Shown piece after piece: positions 1-8,393 of a stretch of DNA of 64,000 bases. The translations under genes were made by a program, and so were the position numbers. A model generated the notes under the pieces. It ran no database searches and had not been told where the DNA came from. It saw only the letters and a list, made by a program, of their open reading frames with translations. Each line of letters starts with the position of its first letter. The stretch's first letter is position 1. Source of the stretch: an uncultured Collinsella sp. (GTDB taxonomy: Bacteria > Actinomycetota > Coriobacteriia > Coriobacteriales > Coriobacteriaceae); contig UQMD01000004.1 in assembly GCA_900542155.1 (NCBI GenBank), positions 32,184 to 96,183 on the forward strand, written 5' to 3'.

Positions 1-1
1 G

Positions 2-859
2 CTGCTCAAGCGCGAGGCCACCACGTTTGCCTCGACGGTCTACACCGCGCGCGAGTTTTGCCTGATGGCCCCCAAGAGCCTGGGGCCGAAGTCGCTCGTC
101 GTCGCCTGCAGCCACAGCGGCAACACGCAGGAGGTCGTCGACGGTTGCGAGATGGCGCTGGCTGCCGGTGCCGAGGTCGTGGCTATGACCGACTATGCGG
201 GCTCCAAGATCGACAACGGCAAGTGGACCACCTGGGTCTATCCGTGGGGCAAGGGCGAGTCGCAGGCCGAGGTCCCGCAGGGTATCGGCGTTCTGATGGC
301 TGCCGAGCTGCTCGACCAGCAGGAAGGCTACGAGGCGCTCGCCGACATGTATGCCGGCCTTAAGCAGATGGACACGCTGCTGCCCGCCGCCCGCGAGAAG
401 GTCAACGCGGAGCTGGGCGACCGCTTTGCCGAGCTCTGCCAGCAGCACAAGTTCTTCTACATCCTGGGCTCCGGCCCCAACTTTAGCCAGACCTACGCTA
501 TGGCCATCTGCTCGCTCATGGAGATGCAGTGGCAGCACTGCTGCTACATCCACTCCGGCGAGTACTTCCACGGCCCCTTCGAAGCCACCGAGCCCGGCGT
601 GTTCTACTTTGTGCAGCTCGGATCGGGCGAGTGCCGTCCCATGGAGGAGCGCGCGCTCGCATTCCTCAACACGCATACCGATACGGTCATGGTGCTCGAT
701 GCGCTCGAGTACGGCGTGGGCGAGGTGCCGGCCAGCGTGCGTTCGTTCCTGGAGCCGATTTTCTTCTACGCGATGAGCTGCGAGCTGCGCGCCGCCCGCG
801 GCAAGGTGTTCGACCACAGCCCCGAGGTTCGTCGCTATATGGGTGTCGAGCAGTACTAG
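2..859 (+). CDS. SIS-domain sugar-phosphate isomerase/deglycase (5' truncated by window)
   Basis: The frame is open from base 2 to a TAG at 857-859, so at least 285 residues are present and the true start lies upstream of the window. Two SIS (sugar isomerase) halves are visible: the first has the phosphosugar-binding loop ACSHSGNT, the second GSGPNFSQTYAMA and a HSGEYFHGPFE segment. This layout is typical of the FrlB/fructosamine-6-phosphate deglycase and GlmS-isomerase-like group, cytosolic enzymes that act on amino-sugar or glycated amino-acid phosphates. The exact substrate cannot be told from the sequence. A rho-independent terminator follows at 881-914. Confidence 0.85.
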   Translation: MLKREATTFASTVYTAREFCLMAPKSLGPKSLVVACSHSGNTQEVVDGCEMALAAGAEVVAMTDYAGSKIDNGKWTTWVYPWGKGESQAEVPQGIGVLMAAELLDQQEGYEALADMYAGLKQMDTLLPAAREKVNAELGDRFAELCQQHKFFYILGSGPNFSQTYAMAICSLMEMQWQHCCYIHSGEYFHGPFEATEPGVFYFVQLGSGECRPMEERALAFLNTHTDTVMVLDALEYGVGEVPASVRSFLEPIFFYAMSCELRAARGKVFDHSPEVRRYMGVEQY

Positions 860-880
860 GTACCGGGAATTATCTTTTTT

Positions 881-914
881 GACGGGGTCTGCGCTGCGCG
901 CGGGCCCCGTTTTG
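881..914 (+). terminator. Rho-independent terminator of the SIS gene
   Basis: A GC-rich hairpin with arms ACGGGGTC and GGCCCCGT is followed by TTTTG, starting 22 bp after the SIS stop codon. Confidence 0.6.
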
Positions 915-948
915 CGTTGTGGCGGCCGGATTCGTGTCTGCGCGAAAA

Positions 949-1130
949 CGAAGGTGAATACTTTTCCGCGAAGTGAACGACCTATTTTGGACCCCCGAAG
1001 CATCCACACTTTTTGACGCCAAAACTGCAGGAAAAACTCGGCGAAACCGCAGGAAACGGCGTCTGAAAAGTGTCGATGCTTCGGGGGCTCGTTTTTGCTC
1101 GTTCACTTCGCGGAAAAGTATTCACCTTCG
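949..1130. repeat. 182-bp MITE-like palindrome, copy 1
   Basis: Left arm 949-980 is mirrored by right arm 1099-1130 without mismatch, and the inner sequence also pairs imperfectly (CCCCCGAAGCATC at about 992 with GATGCTTCGGGGG at about 1075). The core arm TACTTTTCCGCGAAGTGAAC is shared with the 181-bp element at 17040-17220. No credible ORF lies inside. The element fills most of the gap between the SIS gene and the dehydrogenase; no transposase is present, so it would be non-autonomous if mobile. Confidence 0.85.
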
Positions 1131-1154
1131 ATTCGCAAGGGCACTGCGTGAGTC

Positions 1155-1194
1155 AAAAAAGCGGGCCGCGCCGGGGATTTCCGGCGCGGCCCGC
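1155..1194 (-). terminator. Terminator of the L-lactate-type dehydrogenase gene
   Basis: A 14-bp perfect GC stem (GCGGGCCGCGCCGG and its complement) has a six-T run on the minus strand. It lies 44 bp past the dehydrogenase stop codon. Confidence 0.85.
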
Positions 1195-1237
1195 TTAGTA
1201 TCGCGCTTAGATTCGCAAGGTTGCGGCAGCCAGCGGC

Positions 1238-2215
1238 CTACTTTGCGTCGTAGGCCTCGGTGTCCCACCAGTCGAGCTGGGCGATGTTGTCGCGGATGTG
1301 CTGGCAGCTCTTGTGGAAGCCCTCGAGCTCGTACTCGGACAGGTCGAGCGTGTAGACCTCCTCGACGCCCTCGGCACCGATCACGCACGGCAGGGAGGTA
1401 AAGATACCCTCCTCGCCATACTGGCCGGTCATGAGCGTGGAAGCGGAAAGCACGGCGTGCTCGTTGTGCAGCACGGCGGCGCAGACGCGCGCGGCGGAGT
1501 TGGCGACGGCGTATTCGGTGCACTGCTTGCCCTGGTAGGTCACATAGCCGCCCTTACGCGCGAGCTCCTCGACCTCCATGTGGTCAAAGGCGTACTTGTC
1601 GGGGTTCTCGGCCTGAAGCTCGTTGAGGTTTTTGCCGGCGATGGTTGCGGCCTTAAAGGCGGCAAGCTGGCTAAAGCCGTGCTCGCCGATCATGTAGGCG
1701 TCGATGGACTTGGGGCTCACGCCGACCTTCTTGGAGATCTCGGTGCGCAGGCGGGCGGAGTCCAGGCCGCAGCCCGAGCCGATGATCTTCTTGGGATCGT
1801 AGCCGGTCAGGTGCCACAGCTCGGTGCACACGACGTCGCAGGGGTTGGAGATGCTCACGAAGATGCCGTCAAAGCCGGCGTCGACGATGCGCTTGGCAAA
1901 GGTGCGGGCGGCGTCGGTGGTAAAGAACAGCTCGCCGTCGCGGTTGCCGGCGGCCAGCGCGACCTTGCCGGCGGCGTTGACGATGACGTCGCAGCAGGCC
2001 AGCTCCTCGTAGTGGTCGTAGCAGTTGACGATCTTGGTGTTGTACGGGACAAACGAGAGGGAGTCGCGCAGGTCCTGGACCTCGGACGTCACCTTGGCCT
2101 CGTTGATATCGCACAGGTACAGCTCATCGGCAATGCCCTGCATGAGCAGGCTGTTGGCGACATGTGCTCCTACGTGGCCCTGGCCGACCACACCGATCTT
2201 ACGCGTCTGGTACAT
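1238..2215 (-). CDS. L-lactate / L-2-hydroxyisocaproate dehydrogenase family protein
   Basis: The product is a 325-residue NAD-dependent 2-hydroxyacid dehydrogenase of the LDH/MDH superfamily, reducing a 2-oxoacid such as pyruvate or a branched-chain oxoacid in the cytosol. An N-terminal Rossmann loop GQGHVG is at residues 11-16, LDSARLR at 151-157, and the catalytic histidine is in GEHGFS (H179). The loop NRDGELFF resembles hydroxyisocaproate dehydrogenases rather than classical LDH, so substrate preference is uncertain. The start chosen is the ATG at 2213-2215, because GAAAGGA sits 7 bp upstream; an in-frame ATG 13 codons earlier has no such site. The gene is monocistronic with its own terminator. 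Confidence 0.88.
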   Translation of the reverse strand: MYQTRKIGVVGQGHVGAHVANSLLMQGIADELYLCDINEAKVTSEVQDLRDSLSFVPYNTKIVNCYDHYEELACCDVIVNAAGKVALAAGNRDGELFFTTDAARTFAKRIVDAGFDGIFVSISNPCDVVCTELWHLTGYDPKKIIGSGCGLDSARLRTEISKKVGVSPKSIDAYMIGEHGFSQLAAFKAATIAGKNLNELQAENPDKYAFDHMEVEELARKGGYVTYQGKQCTEYAVANSAARVCAAVLHNEHAVLSASTLMTGQYGEEGIFTSLPCVIGAEGVEEVYTLDLSEYELEGFHKSCQHIRDNIAQLDWWDTEAYDAK

Positions 2216-2426
2216 ATATGTATCCTTTCGGCCGAGTTTTTCGCGTCGAACCATTGTAGCCTCCTGCCGTCACTTTGCTAGGCTAAAGCGTCGTAGATTT
2301 TTGGGACATGCGTTAATCTCTACTTTTGGAGTGATTTGGGCCGCTGATGGCATCGCTGGGCGATGTGCTCGCGCGGATGGGGCCGCTCGTTGTACCATAG
2401 CTGCAACTGACTCGTAAGGAGCATCC

Positions 2427-3353
2427 ATGCCCATTCGCATCCCCGACGCCCTCCCTGCCGCCGCGCAGCTCGAGAGCGAGAACATCTTTGTCATGACCGA
2501 GTACCGCGCGCTGCACCAGGACATCCGTCCGCTGCGCGTGCTCATCCTCAACCTCATGCCCACCAAGATCGCCACCGAGACGCAGATCATGCGCAAGCTC
2601 TCCAACACGCCGCTGCAGGTGGAGGTGGACCTGCTGCGCACCAAAACGCACGAGGCCACGCACGTAAGCGCCGGCCACCTGGAGACGTTTTACCGCACGT
2701 TCGACGACATCCGCGACATCCACTACGACGGCCTGATCATCACGGGCGCGCCGGTGGAGCAGATGCCGTTCGAGGAGGTCGACTACTGGCCCGAGCTCTG
2801 CCAGATCATGGATTGGTCCACCACGCACGTGCACTCTACGCTGCACATTTGTTGGGGCGCGCAGGCCGGTCTGTACCATCATTACGGTATCCAGAAGTAC
2901 GACCTGCCGGCAAAGGCGAGCGGCGTGTTCGAGCATTATCTGGTGAAGCCGCAAAGCCCGCTGGTCCGCGGCTTTGACGACCGTTTCTATGCCGTGCACT
3001 CGCGCAACACCGATGTGCGCCGCGAGGACGTGGAGGCCGAGCCGCAGCTTGAGGTCGTGGCCGTGTCCGACGAGGTGGGCCTGTACATCGTCAAGTCGAC
3101 CGACAGCCGTCGCTTCTTTGTCTTTGGCCATCCCGAGTACGATACCGACACGTTGCGCCTGGAGTACGAGCGCGACGTGAAGCGCGGGCTCAACCCTCAG
3201 GTGCCGGCGCATTACTTCCCGGGCGACGATCCCGCCGCCGAGCCGCGCAACGTCTGGCGCAGCCAGGCTCAGCTGTTCTACACCAACTGGCTCAACTACT
3301 ACGTCTACCAGACCACGCCCTACGACCTGGCCCGCGCCGGCGAGGAGCACTAG
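2427..3353 (+). CDS. metA: Homoserine O-acetyltransferase (MetA family)
   Basis: This 308-residue MetA-family enzyme activates the hydroxyl of homoserine in methionine biosynthesis. The catalytic cysteine is C142 in LHICWGAQA, within a glutamine-amidotransferase-like fold. Residue 111, in GAPVEQMPFEEVDYW, is glutamate. Published work on the family links Glu at this position to acetyl-CoA use and Gly to succinyl-CoA use, so acetylation is predicted despite the common name homoserine O-succinyltransferase. The start has AAGGAG 6 bp upstream. It is a single-gene unit, convergent with the next gene. Confidence 0.92.
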   Translation: MPIRIPDALPAAAQLESENIFVMTEYRALHQDIRPLRVLILNLMPTKIATETQIMRKLSNTPLQVEVDLLRTKTHEATHVSAGHLETFYRTFDDIRDIHYDGLIITGAPVEQMPFEEVDYWPELCQIMDWSTTHVHSTLHICWGAQAGLYHHYGIQKYDLPAKASGVFEHYLVKPQSPLVRGFDDRFYAVHSRNTDVRREDVEAEPQLEVVAVSDEVGLYIVKSTDSRRFFVFGHPEYDTDTLRLEYERDVKRGLNPQVPAHYFPGDDPAAEPRNVWRSQAQLFYTNWLNYYVYQTTPYDLARAGEEH

Positions 3354-3395
3354 ACTGCGATGGTACTGCTGTAGCCGTGGTTGATGTGGCGGCGA

Positions 3396-3992
3396 TTAGG
3401 CGCTGATGATGTTGGGCAGCGGCAGGTCGTGGGCATCGGTGGGGACGTGGTTGATGCGTTGTTCGTCAAAGGCGATGCCGATGATTTGGCATGCGGGTGA
3501 GAGCATGGGCAGGTAGCGGTCGTAGCAACCGCCGCCGTAGCCCAGGCGCGCGCCGGTTTGATCGAAGGCCACGAGCGGCACAACAATCATGTCGAGTGCT
3601 TCGGCAGGCACGATGGGGAAGCGGTCGCTGTCGATGTCCGTGGCCGCGAAGGCCCGCGCGGGGTGGGCGATAAACGGAGCCGCGAACGCATCGTCGGCGG
3701 CAACTGCTCGCATGCACATGCGCTGGCCACAAGCTGCGGCATCAATTGCCGAGAGCATGCACGGATAGGCCACGCGCCAGCCGCTCGCGGCGACCGCAGC
3801 GGCAAACGCGGCAGGGTCTGCCTCGGAACCCATCGCGGCATAGACGGCAACGGTGTGCGGCGCCGCGGCATCCAGACGATCCAACAGCTCAACAAGCCGC
3901 GCACAGATAGTGGCGGACTTCGCCGCCCGCACATCCAAATCAATCGCATCGCGCCGAGCAATCACCGCCCGCCGCAACTCAGCCTTATCCAT
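3396..3992 (-). CDS. 5-formyltetrahydrofolate cyclo-ligase
   Basis: A 198-residue protein that converts 5-formyl-THF to 5,10-methenyl-THF with ATP, returning a storage folate to the one-carbon pool. The family signature LGYGGGCYDRYLP is present near the C-terminus, and the basic N-terminus RRAVIARRDAI is typical. The start was set at the ATG 3990-3992, preceded by GAGGGAGC; an upstream ATG nine codons earlier lacks a ribosome site. It is convergent with metA, with only 42 bp between the stops. Also known as YgfA/Fau or MTHFS. Confidence 0.9.
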   Translation of the reverse strand: MDKAELRRAVIARRDAIDLDVRAAKSATICARLVELLDRLDAAAPHTVAVYAAMGSEADPAAFAAAVAASGWRVAYPCMLSAIDAAACGQRMCMRAVAADDAFAAPFIAHPARAFAATDIDSDRFPIVPAEALDMIVVPLVAFDQTGARLGYGGGCYDRYLPMLSPACQIIGIAFDEQRINHVPTDAHDLPLPNIISA

Positions 3993-4126
3993 CCCAGCTC
4001 CCTCTCCCAAACCTACCAAAAAGGGACAGGTTTATTTTGGCAGGTTTTATCTGGGCAAATGTCGAAACCACCACGAGGGTGCAGTTCACTGCCTCCTTCG
4101 TGGTGGTTTGTGCCTATGCGATAACG

Positions 4127-4456
4127 CTACAACGCTGCGGCGATTGCTTCGGTCACAAACTTATTGAGTGACTCGCCCTTCTTTGCCGCTGCCAGCGCCG
4201 CCTGTTTGTGGAGCTCAGAGCCCGTTCTTACGTTGAACGAGCCCTTAAAAGCCCGCTCGGGCTCTTTGCCCTTCTCGGCGCAAAACTCAAGGTAATCGTC
4301 GACGGCGTCGTGGAAGCATTGCTCCACTTCTTCAGCCGTGGAGCCTTCAAATACGATTGCGTCTCTAATGCCGGCGACCATACCTGTTAGTACACGCTGC
4401 TCGGCATCGAACTCGACTGGGGCGAAATAGCCCTTGTATGCCAAAACGTTACTCAT
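4127..4456 (-). CDS. hicB: HicB-family antitoxin
   Basis: A 109-residue antitoxin of a type II toxin-antitoxin pair. The N-terminal part (YFAPVEFDAEQRVLTGMVAG...FEGSTAEEVEQCFHDAV) is the RNase-H-like HicB fold; the C-terminal 35 residues look like a ribbon-helix-helix DNA-binding region (LNKFVTEAIAAAL). The ATG at 4454-4456 has GGAGGC upstream and overlaps the end of hicA by 8 bp, so translation is probably coupled. It should neutralise HicA and repress the shared promoter. Confidence 0.85.
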   Translation of the reverse strand: MSNVLAYKGYFAPVEFDAEQRVLTGMVAGIRDAIVFEGSTAEEVEQCFHDAVDDYLEFCAEKGKEPERAFKGSFNVRTGSELHKQAALAAAKKGESLNKFVTEAIAAAL

Positions 4457-4712
4457 GACTGCCTCCGACATCCTGCAGAAATCGAACGATGTTTCGAATG
4501 GTCCCCGCTGTCAATTCGTCAGATGGATGAGGCGCGTGCATCACGAACATCCTGCCATCTGAGGGCCTGTAGAAGCGAACGCGCGATCCGGAAGTCTTGC
4601 CTTTGCTGTCCATTTCAAAGCCATATGAGACCATGACTTTTAAAAAATCGGCATACCGATACGTCGAAGGGCAGCTAAACAGTTGGGCGATGAGTTTATC
4701 GGCTCGAGTCAT
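4449..4712 (-). CDS. hicA: HicA-family toxin (mRNA interferase)
   Basis: An 87-residue protein of the HicA dsRBD-like family, which cleaves mRNA when not bound by HicB. The segment SGSRVRFYRPSDGRMFVMHAPHPSDEL spans the family core; here an arginine follows GS where classical HicA has the catalytic histidine of GSHH, while the later HxPHP motif is kept. This matches a known HicA sub-type, but activity is not proven by sequence. It has a good ribosome site (GAGGCGGG) and lies first in the hicAB operon. Confidence 0.82.
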   Translation of the reverse strand: MTRADKLIAQLFSCPSTYRYADFLKVMVSYGFEMDSKGKTSGSRVRFYRPSDGRMFVMHAPHPSDELTAGTIRNIVRFLQDVGGSHE

Positions 4713-4726
4713 CCCGCCTCACATTC

Positions 4727-4764
4727 TGCAACTATATTCTAGTTGCAATTTAAGTCCGATGCAA
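4727..4764 (-). promoter_or_regulatory. hicAB promoter with palindromic operator
   Basis: Read on the minus strand, TTGCAT (4759-4764) and TAGAAT (4736-4741) are separated by 17 bp, a good sigma-70-like pair. A perfect palindrome TGCAACTA-N5-TAGTTGCA (4727-4747) overlaps the -10 element, 15 bp ahead of the hicA start. Its position is what is expected for HicB autorepression. Confidence 0.55.
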
Positions 4765-4774
4765 ACACTCATAA

Positions 4775-4807
4775 TATAGAACATGTGTACGTATAGAACA
4801 AGTGTTC
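4775..4807. promoter_or_regulatory. Two direct repeats TATAGAACA-x-GTGT upstream of hicAB
   Basis: TATAGAACATGTGT at 4775-4788 and TATAGAACAAGTGT at 4792-4805 are spaced 17 bp apart. The second extends to GAAC-N4-GTTC (4796-4807), the half-sites of Gram-positive LexA boxes. This could be an SOS operator or a second regulator site for hicAB; no other promoter is nearby. Confidence 0.3.
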
Positions 4808-4880
4808 GAATCACCACTGAGAAAGGGGACAGGCACCTTTGTGGTGGTCTGTGCTGTGGAGTGGGCGTCTGCGGCAGTTC

Positions 4881-5018
4881 GTCTCGATCTGTAACATCTA
4901 GGCGGCAATACTGGACCCAGTTGTTACAGATTGAGACAAAGAGCTGGTGCCGTTCGGGAACGTCTCGATTTGTAACAACTGGGTCCAGTATTGCCGCCTA
5001 GATGTTACAGATTTAGAC
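4881..5018. repeat. Nested palindrome with two 57-bp arms
   Basis: Arms 4881-4937 and 4962-5018 are reverse complements with only about four mismatches, separated by 24 bp. Each arm is itself bounded by an inverted repeat (GTCTCGATCTGTAACA against TGTTACAGATTGAGAC). It occupies the 398-bp gap between hicA and the M16C peptidase. No ORF or transposase is associated. Confidence 0.85.
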
Positions 5019-5110
5019 AAACTGGTGGGACGGGGTGAGCTGCCCCGCCCAAGCAGAGGCAAAAGAAAAGGTAGATTTTCAGGCATGTCCCAAAAATCTA
5101 CCTTTGTGCG

Positions 5111-8100
5111 TTAGCCCAGCAGGTCGACTACGTTGAAGTCGGCGTTGCTCTTGGCGATGACTTCGCGGCCGCCAAAGACGCAGGTGGGCGACTCGGCTGC
5201 GATGCGCGTCACGTCGGCGCCGAGCGAGCGCAGCTCACCGGGCGTGGCGGCAAGCATCTGGGCGCGGCGCTCCTCGCGTGCATGCGGATCGAGTCCGGCC
5301 AGGTAGGTCGTGTTGCGGCGTTTGGTGAGCGCGTACGGCTTCACGGGCGCGTCCATGCCGCTCACGCAGCTCACGATAAAGCCCTCAAAGGCGGCCTCGT
5401 CGGGCTCAAAGCGGCCAAGCCATGCGCCTGCACGCTCCACGCGCTCAATCGAAGGGTCGATCGCCGGGTCGCGGTAGGTGTAGAACGCCGTCTGGCGCTC
5501 GCCGGCTGCGCGGAATCCGCAGCCGTATGCACCGCCCTTCACGCGAATCTCGTTCCACAGGTAATCGTAGGAGAGCGCGTTGGCAGCCACGGCCCAAGCG
5601 CCTGTCACGTCAATGCCCAGGCGACGCGGATCGCACGCACGCGCGGCAAAGCAGATGTCGCTGGGGATCACGAAAGCCTCGTGGCGGTCGCACGGTGCCG
5701 GCACCGCGAGCGCGTCGCGGCCGGCACCGTCGCCCGCGCCCAGCCCCAGGTCGCCCGCGGCGGCCCAGTACGCGTCAAAGTCCTCATCGCTGCCGGTAAA
5801 GCTCGCCATGCAGCCATTGGCCACAAAGATGCGGCCTGCCAGCTCGGCAAGCTTGGTACGCAGCCCGTCCACGCGCTCGTCAAAGTGCTCGAGCAGATCG
5901 CGCAGGAACAGGTAGAAATCCACGCCCGAAAGCTGCTCACGCACCACGGCCGAAGGCGAGCTGTAGCTCATCGCGCGACCGAGTGCCGCCGAGTGACCGT
6001 TGTTGATAAAGCCCTGCTCAAGCCCAATGCGAATCTGCGTGAGCACGTCGCGCACGCGGTCGGCATCGGCATCGAGCAAAAGCGTGCTCGACCACACCTC
6101 GCGCGGCAGGCTCGCCAGCGCATCGATCTTCTCGGACAGGGCTCCGGCGCTCACCAGCAGATAGGGGCGCACGCCGTCCACGTCGGGCTGCGTCATGACC
6201 TCGGTCGTAAAGCTCAAAAAGCCCAGCTTGCCGGCGAGCAGGTTGTCGAGCTCCTCAGCCGAATGCTCGCGCGTGGGCAGCTGCTTGAGCAGGCGGCAGA
6301 GCAGCGTCACGTAGGGCAGGTCCTCAAATGCGACGCAGCTCAGGTCGAAGTACTGCATGACGTAGGCCAGGCGGTTGGTGGGAATGCCGTGGCGCAGACA
6401 GGGGATGGGCGCGGTCGTGTCCACAACGAGCGGCGGCTCGGGGCGCGCCTCGCCAATGTCGGACACGCGCAGGCGCGGCAACGTGGCCTTGGCCTCGGGC
6501 GTGTCCTCGGCCTCCTGCGCGGCACGCAGCGTGGCTGCGCGCTCGACCACATCGGCAAGCTCGGCATCGGTCATGGCGTCACGCTTGGCTGCCAGCTCGG
6601 CGGCCTCGGCACCCTCTGCGCCCTCGGCGGCGTCCACCGGCACCAGCTCAACCAGTGCCATGTGGTCGTTCTCCAGCACGAGCTCGCGCAGCAGGTCCTC
6701 AAAATAGCTGCCGTCCAGCTCGCCGCGCAGCTCCTCGTACACCGGGCCATACTTGAGCGCCAGCGTCGCGGCGTCGTCATCGTAGAGCCAGGTGCTCAGC
6801 GCGTCGCACGCAATGGCCACGCCGTCGGCGATACCGTAGTCGCGCTGGCGCAGGTCGTATTCGTTGCTGCTGATGATGGCCTCCAGGCGCTCGCGCGGAA
6901 CGCCGTGCTCGCACAGGTCGCGGCAGGCGTCCTGGAACACGCGGCGCAGTTCGCGCGCCACGCCGGGCTGCGCGTTTTGCAGCATGATGAGCTCGTAGGG
7001 CTGCAGACTCTCGGCCGCAGTGTAGCTCACCACGTTGCCGCCCAGGCCGGCGGCCAGAATGGCCTTCTTAACCGGCGCCTCGTTGGAGCCCAGCAGCGCC
7101 TCGAACAGGATGTCCGCCGCGATCGTGCGCTTGCGGTCGAGCGCGCTGCCCAGCACCAGGCCCAGGCCCACCAGGGCGTTCTCGGGCGTGGTGGCCATCT
7201 CGACGCGCTTATACTCGCAGGTCACGGGCGTCTGCACGTCCAGCGGATTGGGTGCCAGCGTGGACGGGTCCTCGCCGGCGGCAACGGCAGCGTCCATGCG
7301 GCGGCTCGCAGCGCTCGGCTGCGACAGATAACGCTCGTCCAAAAACGCCAGCGCGCGGTCCACATCTAGGTCGCCGTAGAGCGTTATATAAGAGTTGGAA
7401 GGATTGTAGTGGCGCGCGTGCGTATCCAGGAACTGCTCGTAGGTGAGCGCGGGAATCGCGCGCGGGTCGCCGCCGCTCTCGTGCGCATAGGCGGTGTCGG
7501 GATAGAGCGCGGCGTTGACGGCGTCGTCCAGCACGCTCATGGGGTCGGACAGCGCGCCCTTCATCTCGTTGAACACCACGCCGTTATAGCGCAGCGTGCC
7601 CTCGCGCAGGCTCGCGGAGCTGTCGCCGCCCTCGCCCTCGACGCCCTCCGGCAGGTCCAGCTCGTAGTGCCAGCCCTCTTGCTCAAAAATGGTCGGCTTG
7701 GTATAGATGGCCGGGTTGAACACCGCGTCCAGGTACACGTCCATCAGGTTGTACAGGTCCTGCTCGTTGGTGGTGGCAACGGGGTAGATGGTCTTGTCGG
7801 GGTAGGTCATGGCGTTGAGGAACGTCTGCATGGAGCTCTTGATCAGATCGACAAACGGCTCCTTGACGGGAAACTTGGCCGATCCGCACAGCACCGAGTG
7901 CTCAAGAATATGGAACACGCCGGTGGAATCGGCCGGCGGCGTCTTAAAGCCAATGGCAAAGGCCTTGTTCTCGTCGTCGCATGCTAGGTACAGCAGGCGA
8001 GCGCCCGAGGCAGTGTGGCGCAGCACGTAGGCGTCCGAGTCAAGCTCGGGAACGGTCTCGCAGCGCTCGACGGCAAAGCCGTGGCAGGTGGCGCCGGGCA

Positions 8101-8149
8101 CCAGCAGCGCGGCAGCAGCGGCGCGCGGGTCGGTTGAGGTGGTGGACAT
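5111..8149 (-). CDS. M16C-family zinc metallopeptidase (insulinase/PreP-like)
   Basis: A 1012-residue enzyme with the inverted zinc motif HILEH at residues 80-84, near the N-terminus. The length and the arrangement of two M16 halves, each about 500 residues joined by an acidic Ala-rich linker, match the presequence-protease (PreP/M16C) group, which degrades peptides inside a closed chamber. The Arg-Tyr region of the C-terminal half (VKGGAYGCGFR) is present. No signal peptide is seen, so it is probably cytosolic. The start ATG at 8147-8149 follows AAAGGAG; an earlier in-frame ATG has no such site. Confidence 0.88.
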   Translation of the reverse strand: MSTTSTDPRAAAAALLVPGATCHGFAVERCETVPELDSDAYVLRHTASGARLLYLACDDENKAFAIGFKTPPADSTGVFHILEHSVLCGSAKFPVKEPFVDLIKSSMQTFLNAMTYPDKTIYPVATTNEQDLYNLMDVYLDAVFNPAIYTKPTIFEQEGWHYELDLPEGVEGEGGDSSASLREGTLRYNGVVFNEMKGALSDPMSVLDDAVNAALYPDTAYAHESGGDPRAIPALTYEQFLDTHARHYNPSNSYITLYGDLDVDRALAFLDERYLSQPSAASRRMDAAVAAGEDPSTLAPNPLDVQTPVTCEYKRVEMATTPENALVGLGLVLGSALDRKRTIAADILFEALLGSNEAPVKKAILAAGLGGNVVSYTAAESLQPYELIMLQNAQPGVARELRRVFQDACRDLCEHGVPRERLEAIISSNEYDLRQRDYGIADGVAIACDALSTWLYDDDAATLALKYGPVYEELRGELDGSYFEDLLRELVLENDHMALVELVPVDAAEGAEGAEAAELAAKRDAMTDAELADVVERAATLRAAQEAEDTPEAKATLPRLRVSDIGEARPEPPLVVDTTAPIPCLRHGIPTNRLAYVMQYFDLSCVAFEDLPYVTLLCRLLKQLPTREHSAEELDNLLAGKLGFLSFTTEVMTQPDVDGVRPYLLVSAGALSEKIDALASLPREVWSSTLLLDADADRVRDVLTQIRIGLEQGFINNGHSAALGRAMSYSSPSAVVREQLSGVDFYLFLRDLLEHFDERVDGLRTKLAELAGRIFVANGCMASFTGSDEDFDAYWAAAGDLGLGAGDGAGRDALAVPAPCDRHEAFVIPSDICFAARACDPRRLGIDVTGAWAVAANALSYDYLWNEIRVKGGAYGCGFRAAGERQTAFYTYRDPAIDPSIERVERAGAWLGRFEPDEAAFEGFIVSCVSGMDAPVKPYALTKRRNTTYLAGLDPHAREERRAQMLAATPGELRSLGADVTRIAAESPTCVFGGREVIAKSNADFNVVDLLG

Positions 8150-8393
8150 ATGCAGTCTCCTTTGACGCCCCAGCGGGGGCGAATCGAGTCGAATCCTCGA
8201 GAGTATACCCATATGGGGCCGCGGCTCTGCGGCAAACTGAAGACGATGCCAGCGGATTGGACAACGGCCCCCTGCGCCTCACATCCCACCATTTCGTGCG
8301 CTGCACATAGAAACCCACAGCAAAGCAGGTACAATAGCCCAATGCGCATCGCGCACGACGATGATATCGGCGCCCGCGACTGGGGGAGACAAC

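Noticed and set aside
5282..7369. 695-residue plus-strand ORF opposite the M16C peptidase gene
   Set aside because: It is antisense to a clear gene, has no ribosome site, and shows His/Arg/Ala-rich composition typical of shadows in GC-rich DNA.
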